From Prevotella sp. P5-92 (GTDB lineage Bacteria; Bacteroidota; Bacteroidia; Bacteroidales; Bacteroidaceae): a stretch of 64,000 nt of DNA. Shown in pieces: positions 1 to 8,898 of this stretch. How positions within the stretch are numbered: the first letter of the stretch is position 1; each line of letters begins with the position of its first letter. Where the stretch lies: positions 1-64,000 of the forward strand of contig NZ_NPJG01000125.1 of NCBI RefSeq assembly GCF_002251245.1, in the 5' to 3' direction. A program made the translations under genes and the position numbers. The notes below the pieces were generated by a model, which had not been told where the DNA came from, did no database searches, and saw only the letters and a list, made by a program, of their open reading frames with translations.

Positions 1-16
1 CGCTTTATGGGGTAAG

Positions 17-98
17 GGGATTTTGTGTCTGCGACATTTCTGTTGTGCAAGAAATATGTACAATAAAATGAATTTTGTCGCTTTGCAAGCAAAATCCC
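17..98. repeat. Inverted repeat with 9-bp arms
   Basis: GGGATTTTG at 17-25 is the reverse complement of CAAAATCCC at 90-98. GCGAC (31-35) and GTCGC (77-81) pair inside it. It lies about 200 bases beyond the stop codon of the minus-strand GH105 gene and may belong to that gene's 3' untranslated region. No coding sequence is supported here. Confidence 0.5.
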
Positions 99-115
99 AC
101 TAAACCCTATAGGTT

Positions 116-202
116 GCGGATTTGAGGACCACAACAAATCCGCCGAAAATCGAGTTGCAGTCTTACATAAAGTAAGACCCTACAACGGCGATTTTCGGCG
201 GA
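116..202. repeat. Nested palindromic element, copy 1 of a dispersed repeat
   Basis: Perfect 14-bp arms TCCGCCGAAAATCG (139-152) and their reverse complement (189-202) enclose a second stem, GTCTTAC (160-166) with GTAAGAC (172-178). Segment 136-143 can instead pair with GCGGATTT at 116-123, so two mutually exclusive folds are possible. The core at 160-190 recurs with few changes at 24915-24946, so this is a dispersed element rather than a local terminator only. Confidence 0.65.
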
Positions 203-218
203 ATACGACAGTTTTCGT

Positions 219-294
219 TATCGTTAAACTGTTATCGTTAAACTGTCGTCGATAAACTGTCGTCGATAAACTGTTCTCGTTATCGTTAAACTGT
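219..294. repeat. 14-bp tandem repeat array
   Basis: Four contiguous 14-bp units are present: TATCGTTAAACTGT at 219-232 and 233-246, then CGTCGATAAACTGT at 247-260 and 261-274. A fifth unit of the first type sits at 281-294 after a 6-bp interruption. All share the TAAACTGT end. The array starts 11 bp beyond the GH105 stop codon. No function is evident. Confidence 0.7.
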
Positions 295-304
295 TTTCGT
301 TTTT

Positions 305-2614
305 CTATTCTATCGTCACCACCAACTGCGAGGCGACGGCATCGGCTGCTTCTGCAGTGCGCTGCTGCCACTCAGCCATAGAACGGCAGTCGTACTTGCT
401 CCACGACGAACCGAAATAGTAGGTGAAGGGCTGGTTGGCTTCAACGCCACTCTTCACTCCAAGGGCATGGCCTGCATTGCCGCTGAACGGCTTGTCGAAC
501 ATCTTTTTCATAGTCTTCACACCGTCGGGGAAGAAGGCTCCGACATAGATCTGGAAGTTCTGACCCTTAGGGTTGTCGGTAGGATCGGCATAGAGCACAC
601 TGTTAGCACCTAAAACGACGCTCTCGGTGTCCTCGCTGTGGATAACCACGCCCGACGCCACATCGATGGGCTGAGTGATGCCGCTGTAGCTGACGGTCAT
701 CTTGTTGAAGTTAGAGCCTTTGTCGATGCTCAGCAGACGGTGTTCCACTGCCTTGTCGCCATTCTTCAGCGCGGTCTCGCCATAGGTGAGGCTGACGGCG
801 AAGCGAAGCGGTCCGTTGTCGAGTATCTCGTATGATGTGTAACAATAGGGGAAGACGATCTCGCCACCATCGATGATAGCCGGTGTACCGCATCCTAAGG
901 TCGGTCCCACCTTGTAGCAGTCGAGTCCGTTGCCACGGTCGTAGTGGTAGCTGGTCTTCATCTCGTAAGCCTTGGCAGCCTTCTCGTCCTTCTTCTTGAG
1001 GGCGGCGATGACGGGTTTGGCATTGTCTTCGACAAAGTAACGTTTCTCAACCACGAGGTCGGGAGTGTTTTTCAGCCACACGTCGTTGCCGAAGGCACGT
1101 TCGCCACTGCGCTGTAAGGCAGGTCCGTAGCAGCGGTAGGCACCGCGGTCGTTCTCCCATGCTATGTCATCCACACGTTCAGGATACATGCGTCCGTAGC
1201 AAGTGTTCTTGAAGAGCTGTGGCTCGCCCTTGGCGATGGTAAAGACGGTCTTTCCACCGGGACGCACAGCAGCGTCGATGAGCAGTTTGCCGTCGTGGGT
1301 GAGCTGATAAGCCACCTGCTGTCCGAGGGCGTTGGTCACCACAAACTGTCGGCCTCCGCTGATGCCCAGACGCGCAAAGACGTCGGCTGCAGAAATCTCA
1401 ACCACCTCCTGACGCTGACGTGAGGTAGGATTGCTCACGCTGACGTTGAACGCACGGCTGTCAGCAGGCATCACCGAGCTGTCCTCGTTTCTCACCCTCT
1501 CGCATGCGGCGAGGAGGAAGGCACCTGTACCGAAGTTGGTGACGTTAGCTGCAAAGAGCGTCTGTCCCTTTATGGCGCGGTCGCCGATGGGCTGCACGAA
1601 GCCCACGGTGCCGTCGGCCTGCAATGCTGTCTCAGAGAGGTAGCGCCATGCCAGGTCGGCCACAGGCTGGTAGGTGTCGGCTGGGAGCAGCTGGTGGTTG
1701 ATACCCCAGTAGAGGGCGTAGGCGAAGAATGCCGTACCACTGGTCTCGTAGCCCTCAGCCTGCTGTGGGTCGAGCATGGAGCGGGTCCAGTGTCCCTCTT
1801 TCTGCTGGCATGCGGCCACGGCCTCAGCCAGCTGGCGATAGCGTGTGAGGAAGAAGTCGCGATGACGGTAGCACTCAGGCATGTCGGCGAGCACCTTTGC
1901 CAGTCCTGCCATCACCCATCCGTTGCCTCTTGCCCAGAAGTCTTTCTTTCCCTGTTCGGTCTTGTGTGCGGGATAGACATAGCGTCCGTCGCGATAATAG
2001 AGCTTTGTCTCGGCGTCGAACATGAGACTGTCGGCATAGCGGAAGTTGTCGTAGAGTTTGTCGAGATACTTCACATCCTCGGTGGCCTTATAGAGTTTGG
2101 TGAACACTGGCATGACCATATAGAGGGCGTCGGCCCACCACCAGTAGTCGTTAGTCTTCTGGCTCACCATATAGTCCATCACCTCTTTTGCCCTACGGAT
2201 CTTATAGTCGTCGGGGTTCATCTCATACATGTCGAGATAGGTCTGGAAGCAAATCTGCCAGTCGCCGAAGAGCACATGCTGCATCGACTCGCCATACTGT
2301 TTGTAGAGCCATTTCGAGCGGTCGGTCTCCGTCGCCCCACTCCACTTGTTGTGACGAGCCCATTTGTCGCTATACTCGAGGTATCGAGCGCATCCGGTGA
2401 GTTTGTAAGCCTCCATGTTTCCGGTGAAATACGCAGCGTCGTCCCAGAACGAGCGTACCTCAGGGGCATTAGTAGATTGCCACTTGTCGTTGACTTTTTT
2501 CACGATGTCCATCGTTGGCAGTGGCATTGCCTTTGTCTTTTTCTTTGCCTTTGCCGCGATGGTGGCTGGCACCATGAGCAGCATGAGGGCAATGATAGCA
2601 ATAGTTTTTTTCAT
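305..2614 (-). CDS. Secreted GH105-type unsaturated uronyl hydrolase with C-terminal DUF4861-like domain
   Basis: The 769-residue protein starts with a signal peptide (residues 1-21, cut near AIAA). Residues about 35-375 match the (alpha/alpha)6-barrel of glycoside hydrolase family 88/105, with the typical WWWADALYM (about 158-166) and RGNGW (229-233) segments. These enzymes hydrate and release 4,5-unsaturated galacturonyl or glucuronyl residues left by pectin or glycosaminoglycan lyases. Residues about 430-769 resemble DUF4861, a beta-rich domain often fused to such hydrolases; its role is unknown. The protein is expected in the periplasm. It lies 50 bases downstream of the DPP IV gene on the same strand, so co-transcription is plausible. 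The exact substrate cannot be read from the sequence. Confidence 0.85.
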   Translation of the reverse strand: MKKTIAIIALMLLMVPATIAAKAKKKTKAMPLPTMDIVKKVNDKWQSTNAPEVRSFWDDAAYFTGNMEAYKLTGCARYLEYSDKWARHNKWSGATETDRSKWLYKQYGESMQHVLFGDWQICFQTYLDMYEMNPDDYKIRRAKEVMDYMVSQKTNDYWWWADALYMVMPVFTKLYKATEDVKYLDKLYDNFRYADSLMFDAETKLYYRDGRYVYPAHKTEQGKKDFWARGNGWVMAGLAKVLADMPECYRHRDFFLTRYRQLAEAVAACQQKEGHWTRSMLDPQQAEGYETSGTAFFAYALYWGINHQLLPADTYQPVADLAWRYLSETALQADGTVGFVQPIGDRAIKGQTLFAANVTNFGTGAFLLAACERVRNEDSSVMPADSRAFNVSVSNPTSRQRQEVVEISAADVFARLGISGGRQFVVTNALGQQVAYQLTHDGKLLIDAAVRPGGKTVFTIAKGEPQLFKNTCYGRMYPERVDDIAWENDRGAYRCYGPALQRSGERAFGNDVWLKNTPDLVVEKRYFVEDNAKPVIAALKKKDEKAAKAYEMKTSYHYDRGNGLDCYKVGPTLGCGTPAIIDGGEIVFPYCYTSYEILDNGPLRFAVSLTYGETALKNGDKAVEHRLLSIDKGSNFNKMTVSYSGITQPIDVASGVVIHSEDTESVVLGANSVLYADPTDNPKGQNFQIYVGAFFPDGVKTMKKMFDKPFSGNAGHALGVKSGVEANQPFTYYFGSSWSKYDCRSMAEWQQRTAEAADAVASQLVVTIE

Positions 2615-2664
2615 TGTTTGTAGTTTAAAGAATTATATTTAGTTGACGAGTTGACGAGTTGTCA

Positions 2665-4878
2665 TCATTTCATTTCACTGTCAAACCAGTTGATGATCTG
2701 TCGGTAGAGATGATTGCGGGTGTTGCCGCCACTGATGCCGTGGTTGCGGTTGACGTAGATATTCTCCTTGAAGTCCTTGTCGGCCTGCACGAGAGCCTCA
2801 GAGTATTCGGCAGTATTCTGGAAGTGGACGTTGTCGTCGGCAAGTCCGTGACAGATGAGCAGCGAACCATGGAGTTTCTGAGCTCGCGCTATGGGGTTCA
2901 CCTCGTCGTAGCCAGCCTTGTTCTCTTTCGGTGTGCGCATGTAACGCTCGGTATAGACGGTGTCGTAGTAGCGCCAGCAGGTGGGCGGTGCCACTGCCAC
3001 GCCAGCACGGAACACCGGTCGTCCCTCGCTCATGCTCATGAGAGTGTTCCATCCGCCGTAGCTCCATCCCCACATGCCTATGCGGTTTTTATCGACGTAG
3101 GTCTGACGGCCGAGCCACAGGGCTGTCTCCACCTGGTCGAATGCTTCTTTCTCGCCGAGACGCAGGTAAGTACACTTCTCGAAGTCGGCTCCGCGTCCGC
3201 CTGTACCGCGGTTATCTACACACACCACTATATACCCTTTCTGCGCCATATACTGTTCGAGCAGCGCTCCCTGTCCGGCCGCACCTATCCTCCACGAGTT
3301 GAGCACCTGCTGGCTGCCTGGACCGCCATACTGGTACATGATGACGGGATAGCGTCGCGAGGCGTCGAAGCCGGCCGGCTTCACCATCCATCCGTTGAGC
3401 TTCACTCCTTCTGAGGTGGTGAAGGAGAAGAGTTCCTTGGTGCCCTGGCACGCCTCGTCGTATTTCTGCTTGAGAGCCTTGTTGTCGATCATGGTGTGGA
3501 GTGTGCGTCCACGGCTGTCGTTGAGCGTATAAACAGAGGGGTTGTTGATGTCGTTCCAGACGTTGATGAAGTAGGTGAAGTTACTACTGAAGACGGCGCT
3601 GTTCTGTCCCTCCTTGGAGGTGAGACGTTCGGTCTTGCCGTTGGCATGCGCCACATAAACCTGCTTGTCCTGCGGTCCGAGTTCGTTGGCTGCATAGAAG
3701 ACGTCGCCCGTCTTGTCGTTCATGCCATAGACGTCGGTCACCTCACAGTTGCCCTTGCCCACCTGTCGCTTCAGCTGTCCGTTGAGGTTGTAGATATAGA
3801 GTCGTGTGAATCCGTCGCGGTCGCTGGGGACGATGATGTGCGAGTCGGTGAAGGTGACGGCGCACATGGCCTCCTGTCTGACATACTTCTCCACCTTGTC
3901 CTGCACTACGAGCTTTGCCACGGTAGAGAGCGGGTTGACCATATATATGCGCATGTCGTCCTGATGGCGGTTCATGGTAAACACAGCCACCTTCGTCGGG
4001 TCGGCTGTCATGGCTATGCGAGGAATATATCCGTCGGCGTCGAGCGGGATGTCCATCTTGCGTGTCTGTCGCGACTTGATGTCGAAGCTATAGACAGCCA
4101 CCTTTGAGTTGTCCTCGCCTGCCTTCGGGTATTTATAGACGTAGCTGCCTGGATAGGCGAGATAGTCGTCGAGCGAGGGGTTAGAGCCTCTGAACCATTG
4201 GAACGAGTATTCCTTGACGGCGCTCTCGTCGTATTTTATCCAAACGAGCTGTCGGCTGTCGGCAGAGAACACCATGCTGCGGTTGGTGGAGAACTCCTCC
4301 TCATACACCCAGTCGGGTATGCCGTTGATGATCTTATTGCGCTCGCCGTCGGTGGTGACCTGGCTCTCGGCGTTGTCGTAGAGGAGTTTCACGAGGAAGA
4401 TATTGTTATCGCGCACGTAGGCTATCATATTGCCGTCGGGCGAGAATAGCGGAGTCTGCTGTGCACCGCCGACCGAGAGCGGAGCCATCTTGTTGTTGTC
4501 CACCTCATATATATAATAGGTGGCGGTGAACGAGCGTCGATAGACGTATCGTGTGTCGGTCTGTATAAGCATTCGCTTGCCGTCGGGCGAGAAGATATAT
4601 CCGTCGATGCGGTCGATGCGTATCTTCGGTCCGCGCACGTTGTTGAGATCGAAGAGCACTCCGGTCTGTTTTCCCGTCTTGAACGAGAACTTGAGAATCT
4701 TCGTTCCGTCGGTGCTGACCTGCGAGTACGACTCGCCGTCGTCCATTGGTTTAAGACTTGCCATGGTCTCTTCGCGGAAGTCTCCGCTGGTGATGCTCTT
4801 CAGGTCGAGCTTGGCTGCAGACATCTGTGTGGTGATCATCATGATAGCAGCAAAAAGAATGAATGTTTTTCTTATCAT
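2665..4878 (-). CDS. Dipeptidyl peptidase IV (S9B family prolyl peptidase)
   Basis: The 737-residue secreted serine peptidase removes X-Pro or X-Ala dipeptides from peptide N-termini in the periplasm. A signal peptide (residues 1-22) is followed by an eight-bladed propeller (about 40-480) carrying DWVYEEEFS, whose paired glutamates grip the substrate N-terminus. The C-terminal alpha/beta hydrolase has Ser606 in GWSYGG, Asp681 in LADDNVHF and His713 in RNHG, a complete triad. Length and motifs fit the family. It sits 53 bases downstream of a TetR-type gene and 50 bases upstream of GH105 on the same strand. Peptide scavenging is the usual role in asaccharolytic and gut Bacteroidales. Symbol dpp4 would be descriptive only. 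Confidence 0.95.
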   Translation of the reverse strand: MIRKTFILFAAIMMITTQMSAAKLDLKSITSGDFREETMASLKPMDDGESYSQVSTDGTKILKFSFKTGKQTGVLFDLNNVRGPKIRIDRIDGYIFSPDGKRMLIQTDTRYVYRRSFTATYYIYEVDNNKMAPLSVGGAQQTPLFSPDGNMIAYVRDNNIFLVKLLYDNAESQVTTDGERNKIINGIPDWVYEEEFSTNRSMVFSADSRQLVWIKYDESAVKEYSFQWFRGSNPSLDDYLAYPGSYVYKYPKAGEDNSKVAVYSFDIKSRQTRKMDIPLDADGYIPRIAMTADPTKVAVFTMNRHQDDMRIYMVNPLSTVAKLVVQDKVEKYVRQEAMCAVTFTDSHIIVPSDRDGFTRLYIYNLNGQLKRQVGKGNCEVTDVYGMNDKTGDVFYAANELGPQDKQVYVAHANGKTERLTSKEGQNSAVFSSNFTYFINVWNDINNPSVYTLNDSRGRTLHTMIDNKALKQKYDEACQGTKELFSFTTSEGVKLNGWMVKPAGFDASRRYPVIMYQYGGPGSQQVLNSWRIGAAGQGALLEQYMAQKGYIVVCVDNRGTGGRGADFEKCTYLRLGEKEAFDQVETALWLGRQTYVDKNRIGMWGWSYGGWNTLMSMSEGRPVFRAGVAVAPPTCWRYYDTVYTERYMRTPKENKAGYDEVNPIARAQKLHGSLLICHGLADDNVHFQNTAEYSEALVQADKDFKENIYVNRNHGISGGNTRNHLYRQIINWFDSEMK

Positions 4879-4931
4879 AGGTAATTAAACTAACAAATAT
4901 TGTCTCACATGTATTTTCCCATTCTCGCTCC

Positions 4932-5588
4932 TTATCTCCTCAACATCCTCATTTCCTCGTTTTCCTCAAGGAACCGGTCGAGAATCTCTATTCCTTCTTT
5001 CGTGCAGAATCCGCGGAGGAAGACGAAGATGAGGTTATATAGCACACGGTCCAGTGCGGTGCCGAGGGTCTCATAGTGGTCGAGCACATAACGGTTGGAG
5101 GCGTCGAAGAGTTCGAGCACCAAGGGATAATCGACGTCGGTGCGGAAATAGCCCTCGCGGATGCCGCGCTCCACGAACTCCATATTGTGCTTGCGCTTCT
5201 CCTCGTCTTTGCTCTGGAGATATTCCAGCACATCGGGATATTTAGTCAGTTCGACATAAAAAAGAGGATGGGTCTGACGCAGCGCCTCCATCCTCAGGCG
5301 ATAGATGCGAATAAGGAGGTCCATCACGTTCTCCGACTTCTCCACAGCCTCTATCGTCTTACGTTCAGACTCCTCCAGACGCGTCTTCACACACTCGAAG
5401 AGCAAGAGCTCCTTATTGTCGTAAATCTCATAGAGTGTACGTTTGGAAATAGAGAGTTCGTTGGAGATGTCGTCCATCTTCACCGCCTTTATTCCATGTT
5501 TGGCAAAAAGAGAGGCTGCCGTAGTAAGAATTTTCTGTTTTAACGACCTTCTATAGGACGTATTATATCTGATTACATTCATTTTCAT
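4932..5588 (-). CDS. TetR/AcrR family transcriptional regulator
   Basis: The 218-residue protein has an N-terminal TetR helix-turn-helix (residues about 15-65, with SISKRTLYEIYDNKE at the recognition helix and start of helix 4) and an all-helical ligand domain typical of the family. The ligand is unknown. A -7 box TACCTTTG lies on the minus strand at 5602-5609, some 14 bases before the start codon, so the leader is very short. The gene is divergent from the malic enzyme gene and points into the DPP IV and GH105 genes. It could control either neighbour or itself; the sequence does not decide this. The second methionine (residue 3) is an equally possible start. Confidence 0.88.
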   Translation of the reverse strand: MKMNVIRYNTSYRRSLKQKILTTAASLFAKHGIKAVKMDDISNELSISKRTLYEIYDNKELLLFECVKTRLEESERKTIEAVEKSENVMDLLIRIYRLRMEALRQTHPLFYVELTKYPDVLEYLQSKDEEKRKHNMEFVERGIREGYFRTDVDYPLVLELFDASNRYVLDHYETLGTALDRVLYNLIFVFLRGFCTKEGIEILDRFLEENEEMRMLRR

Positions 5589-5601
5589 AGCTTTTTGTGC
5601 A

Positions 5602-5609
5602 CAAAGGTA
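5602..5609 (-). promoter_or_regulatory. -7 box of the tetR-like gene
   Basis: TACCTTTG on the minus strand matches the Bacteroidetes TAnnTTTG consensus. No TTG was found at the -33 spacing. Transcription would begin about 10 bases before the start codon at 5588. Confidence 0.55.
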
Positions 5610-5651
5610 CTAAATAATTTAAAAAAATGCACCTTTTAGGAACTTTTTTAT

Positions 5652-5659
5652 TAACTTTG
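5652..5659 (+). promoter_or_regulatory. -7 box of the malic enzyme gene
   Basis: TAACTTTG fits TAnnTTTG and is followed by GC, as at many sites in this window. It implies a leader of about 95 bases before the start at 5762. It is divergent from the tetR promoter 43 bases away, so a repressor bound between them could affect both. Confidence 0.55.
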
Positions 5660-5761
5660 CGCTCAAATTTAAGTAAAACTAAGCAAACACACTGGTTTTT
5701 TTGCAAAAAAAAGCAATGAAGCATAGAAATATTTATAACACAATAAACAACTGAAAAACGT

Positions 5762-8065
5762 ATGGTTAAGATTTCGAAAGAGGCCGCTCTCGAATACCAC
5801 GAGAATGGAAGGCCTGGAAAAATTGAGGTAAAGCCAACCAAGCCTTACCGCACGCAGACAGACTTGAGCTTGGCATACTCGCCTGGAGTAGCTTATCCCT
5901 GCCTGGAGATTCAGGATAACCCTGATGCCGCTTACAAGTACACCGACAAAGGCAACCTCGTGGCTGTGATCAGCAACGGCACTGCTGTGCTCGGACTGGG
6001 CGACATAGGCGCACTGAGCGGAAAGCCCGTCATGGAGGGTAAGGGACTGCTGTTTAAGATCTACGGCGGCATCGACGTCTTCGACATTGAGGTGGCTGAG
6101 AAAGACCCGGAGAAATTCTGCGAGGCAGTGGAGAAGATAGCACCTACCTTCGGCGGTATCAACCTTGAGGACATCAAGGCTCCTGAGTGCTTCTATATCG
6201 AGGACCGTCTGAAGAAGACTCTCGACATCCCCGTGATGCACGACGACCAGCATGGCACAGCCATCATATCGGCCGCCGGACTGAAGAACGCCCTCGAGGT
6301 GAACGGAAAGGATATTAAGAAGGTGAAGATCGTGGTCAACGGTGCCGGAGCCGCTGCCATATCATGCACCAAACTATATATGGCACTCGGAGCACAGCGC
6401 GAGAATATCGTGATGCTCGACTCGAAGGGAGTGATCACGTCAGACCGTCCAAACCTCACGGAACAGAAGAAATTCTTCGCCACCGACAGACGCGACGTTC
6501 ACACTCTGGAAGAGGCTGTGAAGGGAGCCGACGTCTTCGTGGGACTCTCTAAAGGCAACGTGCTCACCAAGGACATGATACGCTCGATGGCCGACCAGCC
6601 CATCGTCTTCGCCCTCGCCAATCCTGTACCGGAGATCAGCTACGAGGACGCTATGGACAGCCGCCCCGACGTGCTGATGTCAACCGGACGCAGCGACTAT
6701 CCTAACCAGATAAACAACGTCATCGGATTCCCTTACATCTTCCGCGGAGCACTCGACGTGAACGCCACCGCCATCAACGAGGAGATGAAGATGGCTGCAG
6801 TCCACGCCATCGCCGACCTCGCCAAGCAACCCGTTCCCGACGTGGTCAACGACGTTTATCACGTCAACAACCTCTCGTTCGGACCCGACTACTTCATTCC
6901 GAAGCCCGTCGATCCACGACTCATCACCGAGGTGTCGGCAGCTGTGGCAAAGGCCGCTATTGACAGCGGTGTGGCAAGAAAGAACATCACCAACTGGGCT
7001 GAATACAAAAACCGCCTGCGCGAGATGCTCGGACAGGAGACAAAGCTCACACAGAAGCTCTACGACACAGCTCGCAGCCACCCACAGAGAGTGGTGTTTG
7101 CCGAGGGCATACATCCCACTATGCTCAAGGCGGCCGTACAGGCAAAGGCTGAAGGACTATGCTACCCTATACTCCTCGGCAACGACGAGCGCATAGAGAA
7201 ACTCGCCAAGGAACTCGACCTAAGCCTCGAAGGCATAGAGGTGATCAACCTGCGCCACGACCGCGAGGCTGAACGACGCGAACGCTACGCACGCATCCTC
7301 ACACAGAAACGCCAGCGCGACGGCTACACCTATCAGGAGGCCAACGACAAGATGTTTGAGCGCAACTACTTCGGAATGATGATGGTGGAGACAGGAGAGG
7401 CTGACGCCTTCATCACAGGTCTCTACACGAAATACTCAAACACCATCAAGGTGGCAAAGGAGATTATCGGCATACGTCCGGAATACAACAACTTCGGCAC
7501 CATGCACATCATCAACTCAGCACGCGGACCGCTCTTCATTGCCGACACACTGATAAACCAGAACCCGACAACCGACGTGCTCGTCGATCTGGCCAAGATC
7601 AGCGCAACGGCGGTACGCTTCTTCAACGAGAAACCCGTCGTGGCGATGATAAGCCACTCAAACTTCGGCTCAGACAACACTGAAGGCACACAGAAAGTGC
7701 GCCGAGCCGTGGCACGACTGCAGCAGGAAGACCCATCGATGCTTATCGACGGCGAACTGCAGATAGGCTCCGCACTCAACAAGGAGATGCGCGACAACAT
7801 GTATCCGTTCAACAAACTCTATGGCGAGGACGTCAACACACTCGTGTTCCCTAACCTCACCAGCGCACGCTCGTCGTACAAGATGCTGCAGGCCATGAAC
7901 TCCGACGTGGAAATCATCGGCCCGATACAGATGGGACTCAACAAGCCTATCCACTTCATCGACTTCGGCAGCAGCGTGAGAGAGGTGGTCAACATCACCG
8001 CCGTGGCAGTCATCGACGCTTACGTGGACAAGGTGAAAGGACGCATCACCGCACAAATGAAATGA
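5762..8065 (+). CDS. maeB: NADP-dependent malic enzyme with phosphotransacetylase-like domain
   Basis: The 767-residue protein converts malate to pyruvate and CO2 with reduction of NAD(P). Residues 1-160 form the malic N-terminal domain ([12 protein letters not shown] at 72-83, HDDQHGTA at 160-167). Residues about 165-400 are the dinucleotide fold with a GAGAAA motif near 194. Residues about 435-767 resemble phosphate acetyltransferase, which in MaeB-type proteins binds acetyl-CoA as an allosteric ligand rather than catalysing transfer. Length matches the roughly 760-residue hybrid family. It is transcribed alone, divergent from the tetR-like gene, and followed by a long hairpin. It probably supplies pyruvate and NADPH. 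Confidence 0.95.
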   Translation: MVKISKEAALEYHENGRPGKIEVKPTKPYRTQTDLSLAYSPGVAYPCLEIQDNPDAAYKYTDKGNLVAVISNGTAVLGLGDIGALSGKPVMEGKGLLFKIYGGIDVFDIEVAEKDPEKFCEAVEKIAPTFGGINLEDIKAPECFYIEDRLKKTLDIPVMHDDQHGTAIISAAGLKNALEVNGKDIKKVKIVVNGAGAAAISCTKLYMALGAQRENIVMLDSKGVITSDRPNLTEQKKFFATDRRDVHTLEEAVKGADVFVGLSKGNVLTKDMIRSMADQPIVFALANPVPEISYEDAMDSRPDVLMSTGRSDYPNQINNVIGFPYIFRGALDVNATAINEEMKMAAVHAIADLAKQPVPDVVNDVYHVNNLSFGPDYFIPKPVDPRLITEVSAAVAKAAIDSGVARKNITNWAEYKNRLREMLGQETKLTQKLYDTARSHPQRVVFAEGIHPTMLKAAVQAKAEGLCYPILLGNDERIEKLAKELDLSLEGIEVINLRHDREAERRERYARILTQKRQRDGYTYQEANDKMFERNYFGMMMVETGEADAFITGLYTKYSNTIKVAKEIIGIRPEYNNFGTMHIINSARGPLFIADTLINQNPTTDVLVDLAKISATAVRFFNEKPVVAMISHSNFGSDNTEGTQKVRRAVARLQQEDPSMLIDGELQIGSALNKEMRDNMYPFNKLYGEDVNTLVFPNLTSARSSYKMLQAMNSDVEIIGPIQMGLNKPIHFIDFGSSVREVVNITAVAVIDAYVDKVKGRITAQMK

Positions 8066-8103
8066 CAAAATAGCAACAGTTGACAGAGCTGATACTTTGC
8101 CGA

Positions 8104-8148
8104 TTTCACCGCCACGCATATATATATAAATATGTGTAGGCGGTGAAA
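8104..8148 (+). terminator. Long hairpin downstream of maeB
   Basis: TTTCACCGCC (8104-8113) pairs perfectly with GGCGGTGAAA (8139-8148), and the AT-rich interior can extend the stem. The 3' side is followed by A-rich rather than T-rich sequence, so it may stabilise the mRNA end rather than act as a standard intrinsic terminator. Confidence 0.5.
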
Positions 8149-8236
8149 ACGACAAAAAAAATGGTGTTTTCGGGACAATAATCAACTTTTTTCAAAAAAA
8201 AAGCAAAATATATTTCCGTTTATCACTGAAAATCAG

Positions 8237-8244
8237 TATATTTG
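8237..8244 (+). promoter_or_regulatory. -7 box of the HU gene
   Basis: TATATTTG matches TAnnTTTG and is followed by CAG. It predicts a leader of roughly 50 bases before the start at 8301. No clear -33 TTG is seen. Confidence 0.55.
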
Positions 8245-8300
8245 CAGTCCGAAAGTAAACATTAAAATAATTTTTTTAAACAAAATCATATTAACAGACA

Positions 8301-8582
8301 ATGACAAAAGCAGAAATGATCGACAAGATCGCAACAGACACCGGTCTTGACAAGAAAGCTGTTTCAGCAACTGTTGAAGCCTTCATGGAAGAAGTAAGAC
8401 AGAGCCTCGCCGTGAGAAAAGAAGACGTGTATCTTCGTGGATTCGGTAGCTTCATTGTAAAGCACCGCGCACAGAAGACCGCACGCAACATCTCGAAGCA
8501 GACCACCATCATCATCGAGGCACACGACTTCCCTGCATTCAAGCCCTCAAAGAGCTTCATCGAAAAGATGCAGCAGAACTAA
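8301..8582 (+). CDS. HU family DNA-binding protein
   Basis: The 93-residue nucleoid protein has the HU/IHF fold. An N-terminal helical dimerisation region (residues 1-45) precedes GFGSFIVKHRAQKTARN, equivalent to the HU beta-arm, and a C-terminal FKPSKSFIEK segment. The canonical arm RNP has become RNI, as in several Bacteroidetes HU paralogues. It is expected to bend and compact DNA as a dimer. The start follows a good -7 box at 8237. About 100 bases separate it from the basic micro-protein gene at 8681, which may be co-transcribed. Confidence 0.95.
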   Translation: MTKAEMIDKIATDTGLDKKAVSATVEAFMEEVRQSLAVRKEDVYLRGFGSFIVKHRAQKTARNISKQTTIIIEAHDFPAFKPSKSFIEKMQQN

Positions 8583-8680
8583 TGCGTGACAGACTCAAAA
8601 ATCAGAGGAATCAAACAGCGCAAAAAAAGGAAATCATCAAGGAAATAACAACATTCATCAATAATTTAATTTCTTAAGCA

Positions 8681-8770
8681 ATGCCAAACGGAAAAAAGAA
8701 GAAGGGCCACAAGATGGCTACTCACAAGCGTAAAAAGAGACTGAGAAAGAACAGACATAAGAGCAAGTAA
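8681..8770 (+). CDS. 29-residue highly basic AURKAIP1/COX24-like micro-protein
   Basis: This ORF, ATG to TAA, encodes 29 residues, about half of them Lys or Arg, with His spaced among them. The pattern KMATHKRKKRLRKNRHK resembles the AURKAIP1/COX24 motif found at the C-terminus of mitochondrial small-subunit protein mS38 and in very short bacterial ribosomal proteins of the bS22 type. By analogy it may be a ribosomal or RNA-binding micro-protein; this is inference. It sits between the HU and RNase G genes, and a terminator-like hairpin follows at 8809-8864. Such short genes are easily missed. Composition alone could mislead, but the clean ORF and gene context support it. Confidence 0.75.
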   Translation: MPNGKKKKGHKMATHKRKKRLRKNRHKSK

Positions 8771-8808
8771 GCCTCTGTCTGGATCTTTCCAGAAAAAAGA
8801 TGAGAGGA

Positions 8809-8864
8809 GTGTACTGACCGTCTCCCAAACACTAAGAGAGAGAAAGGTCGGTGCACCCTTTTTT
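8809..8864 (+). terminator. Terminator between the basic micro-protein gene and RNase G
   Basis: GTGTACTGACC (8809-8819) pairs with GGTCGGTGCAC (8846-8856) using two G-U pairs. The right arm is followed by CC and a run of T at 8859-8864. It would separate the HU/micro-protein transcript from RNase G, or attenuate it. Confidence 0.7.
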
Positions 8865-8898
8865 GTATCACTCACTATTTTGAAAACCCAAAACGGAT

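Noticed and set aside
1694..2623. 309-codon plus-strand open frame opposite the GH105 gene
   Set aside because: It is antisense to a complete, motif-bearing enzyme gene and its translation has no recognisable domain; it is a shadow of codon bias.
8104..8148. Riboswitch downstream of maeB
   Set aside because: The hairpin lies between genes with an independent promoter for HU downstream, and I see no conserved aptamer core.
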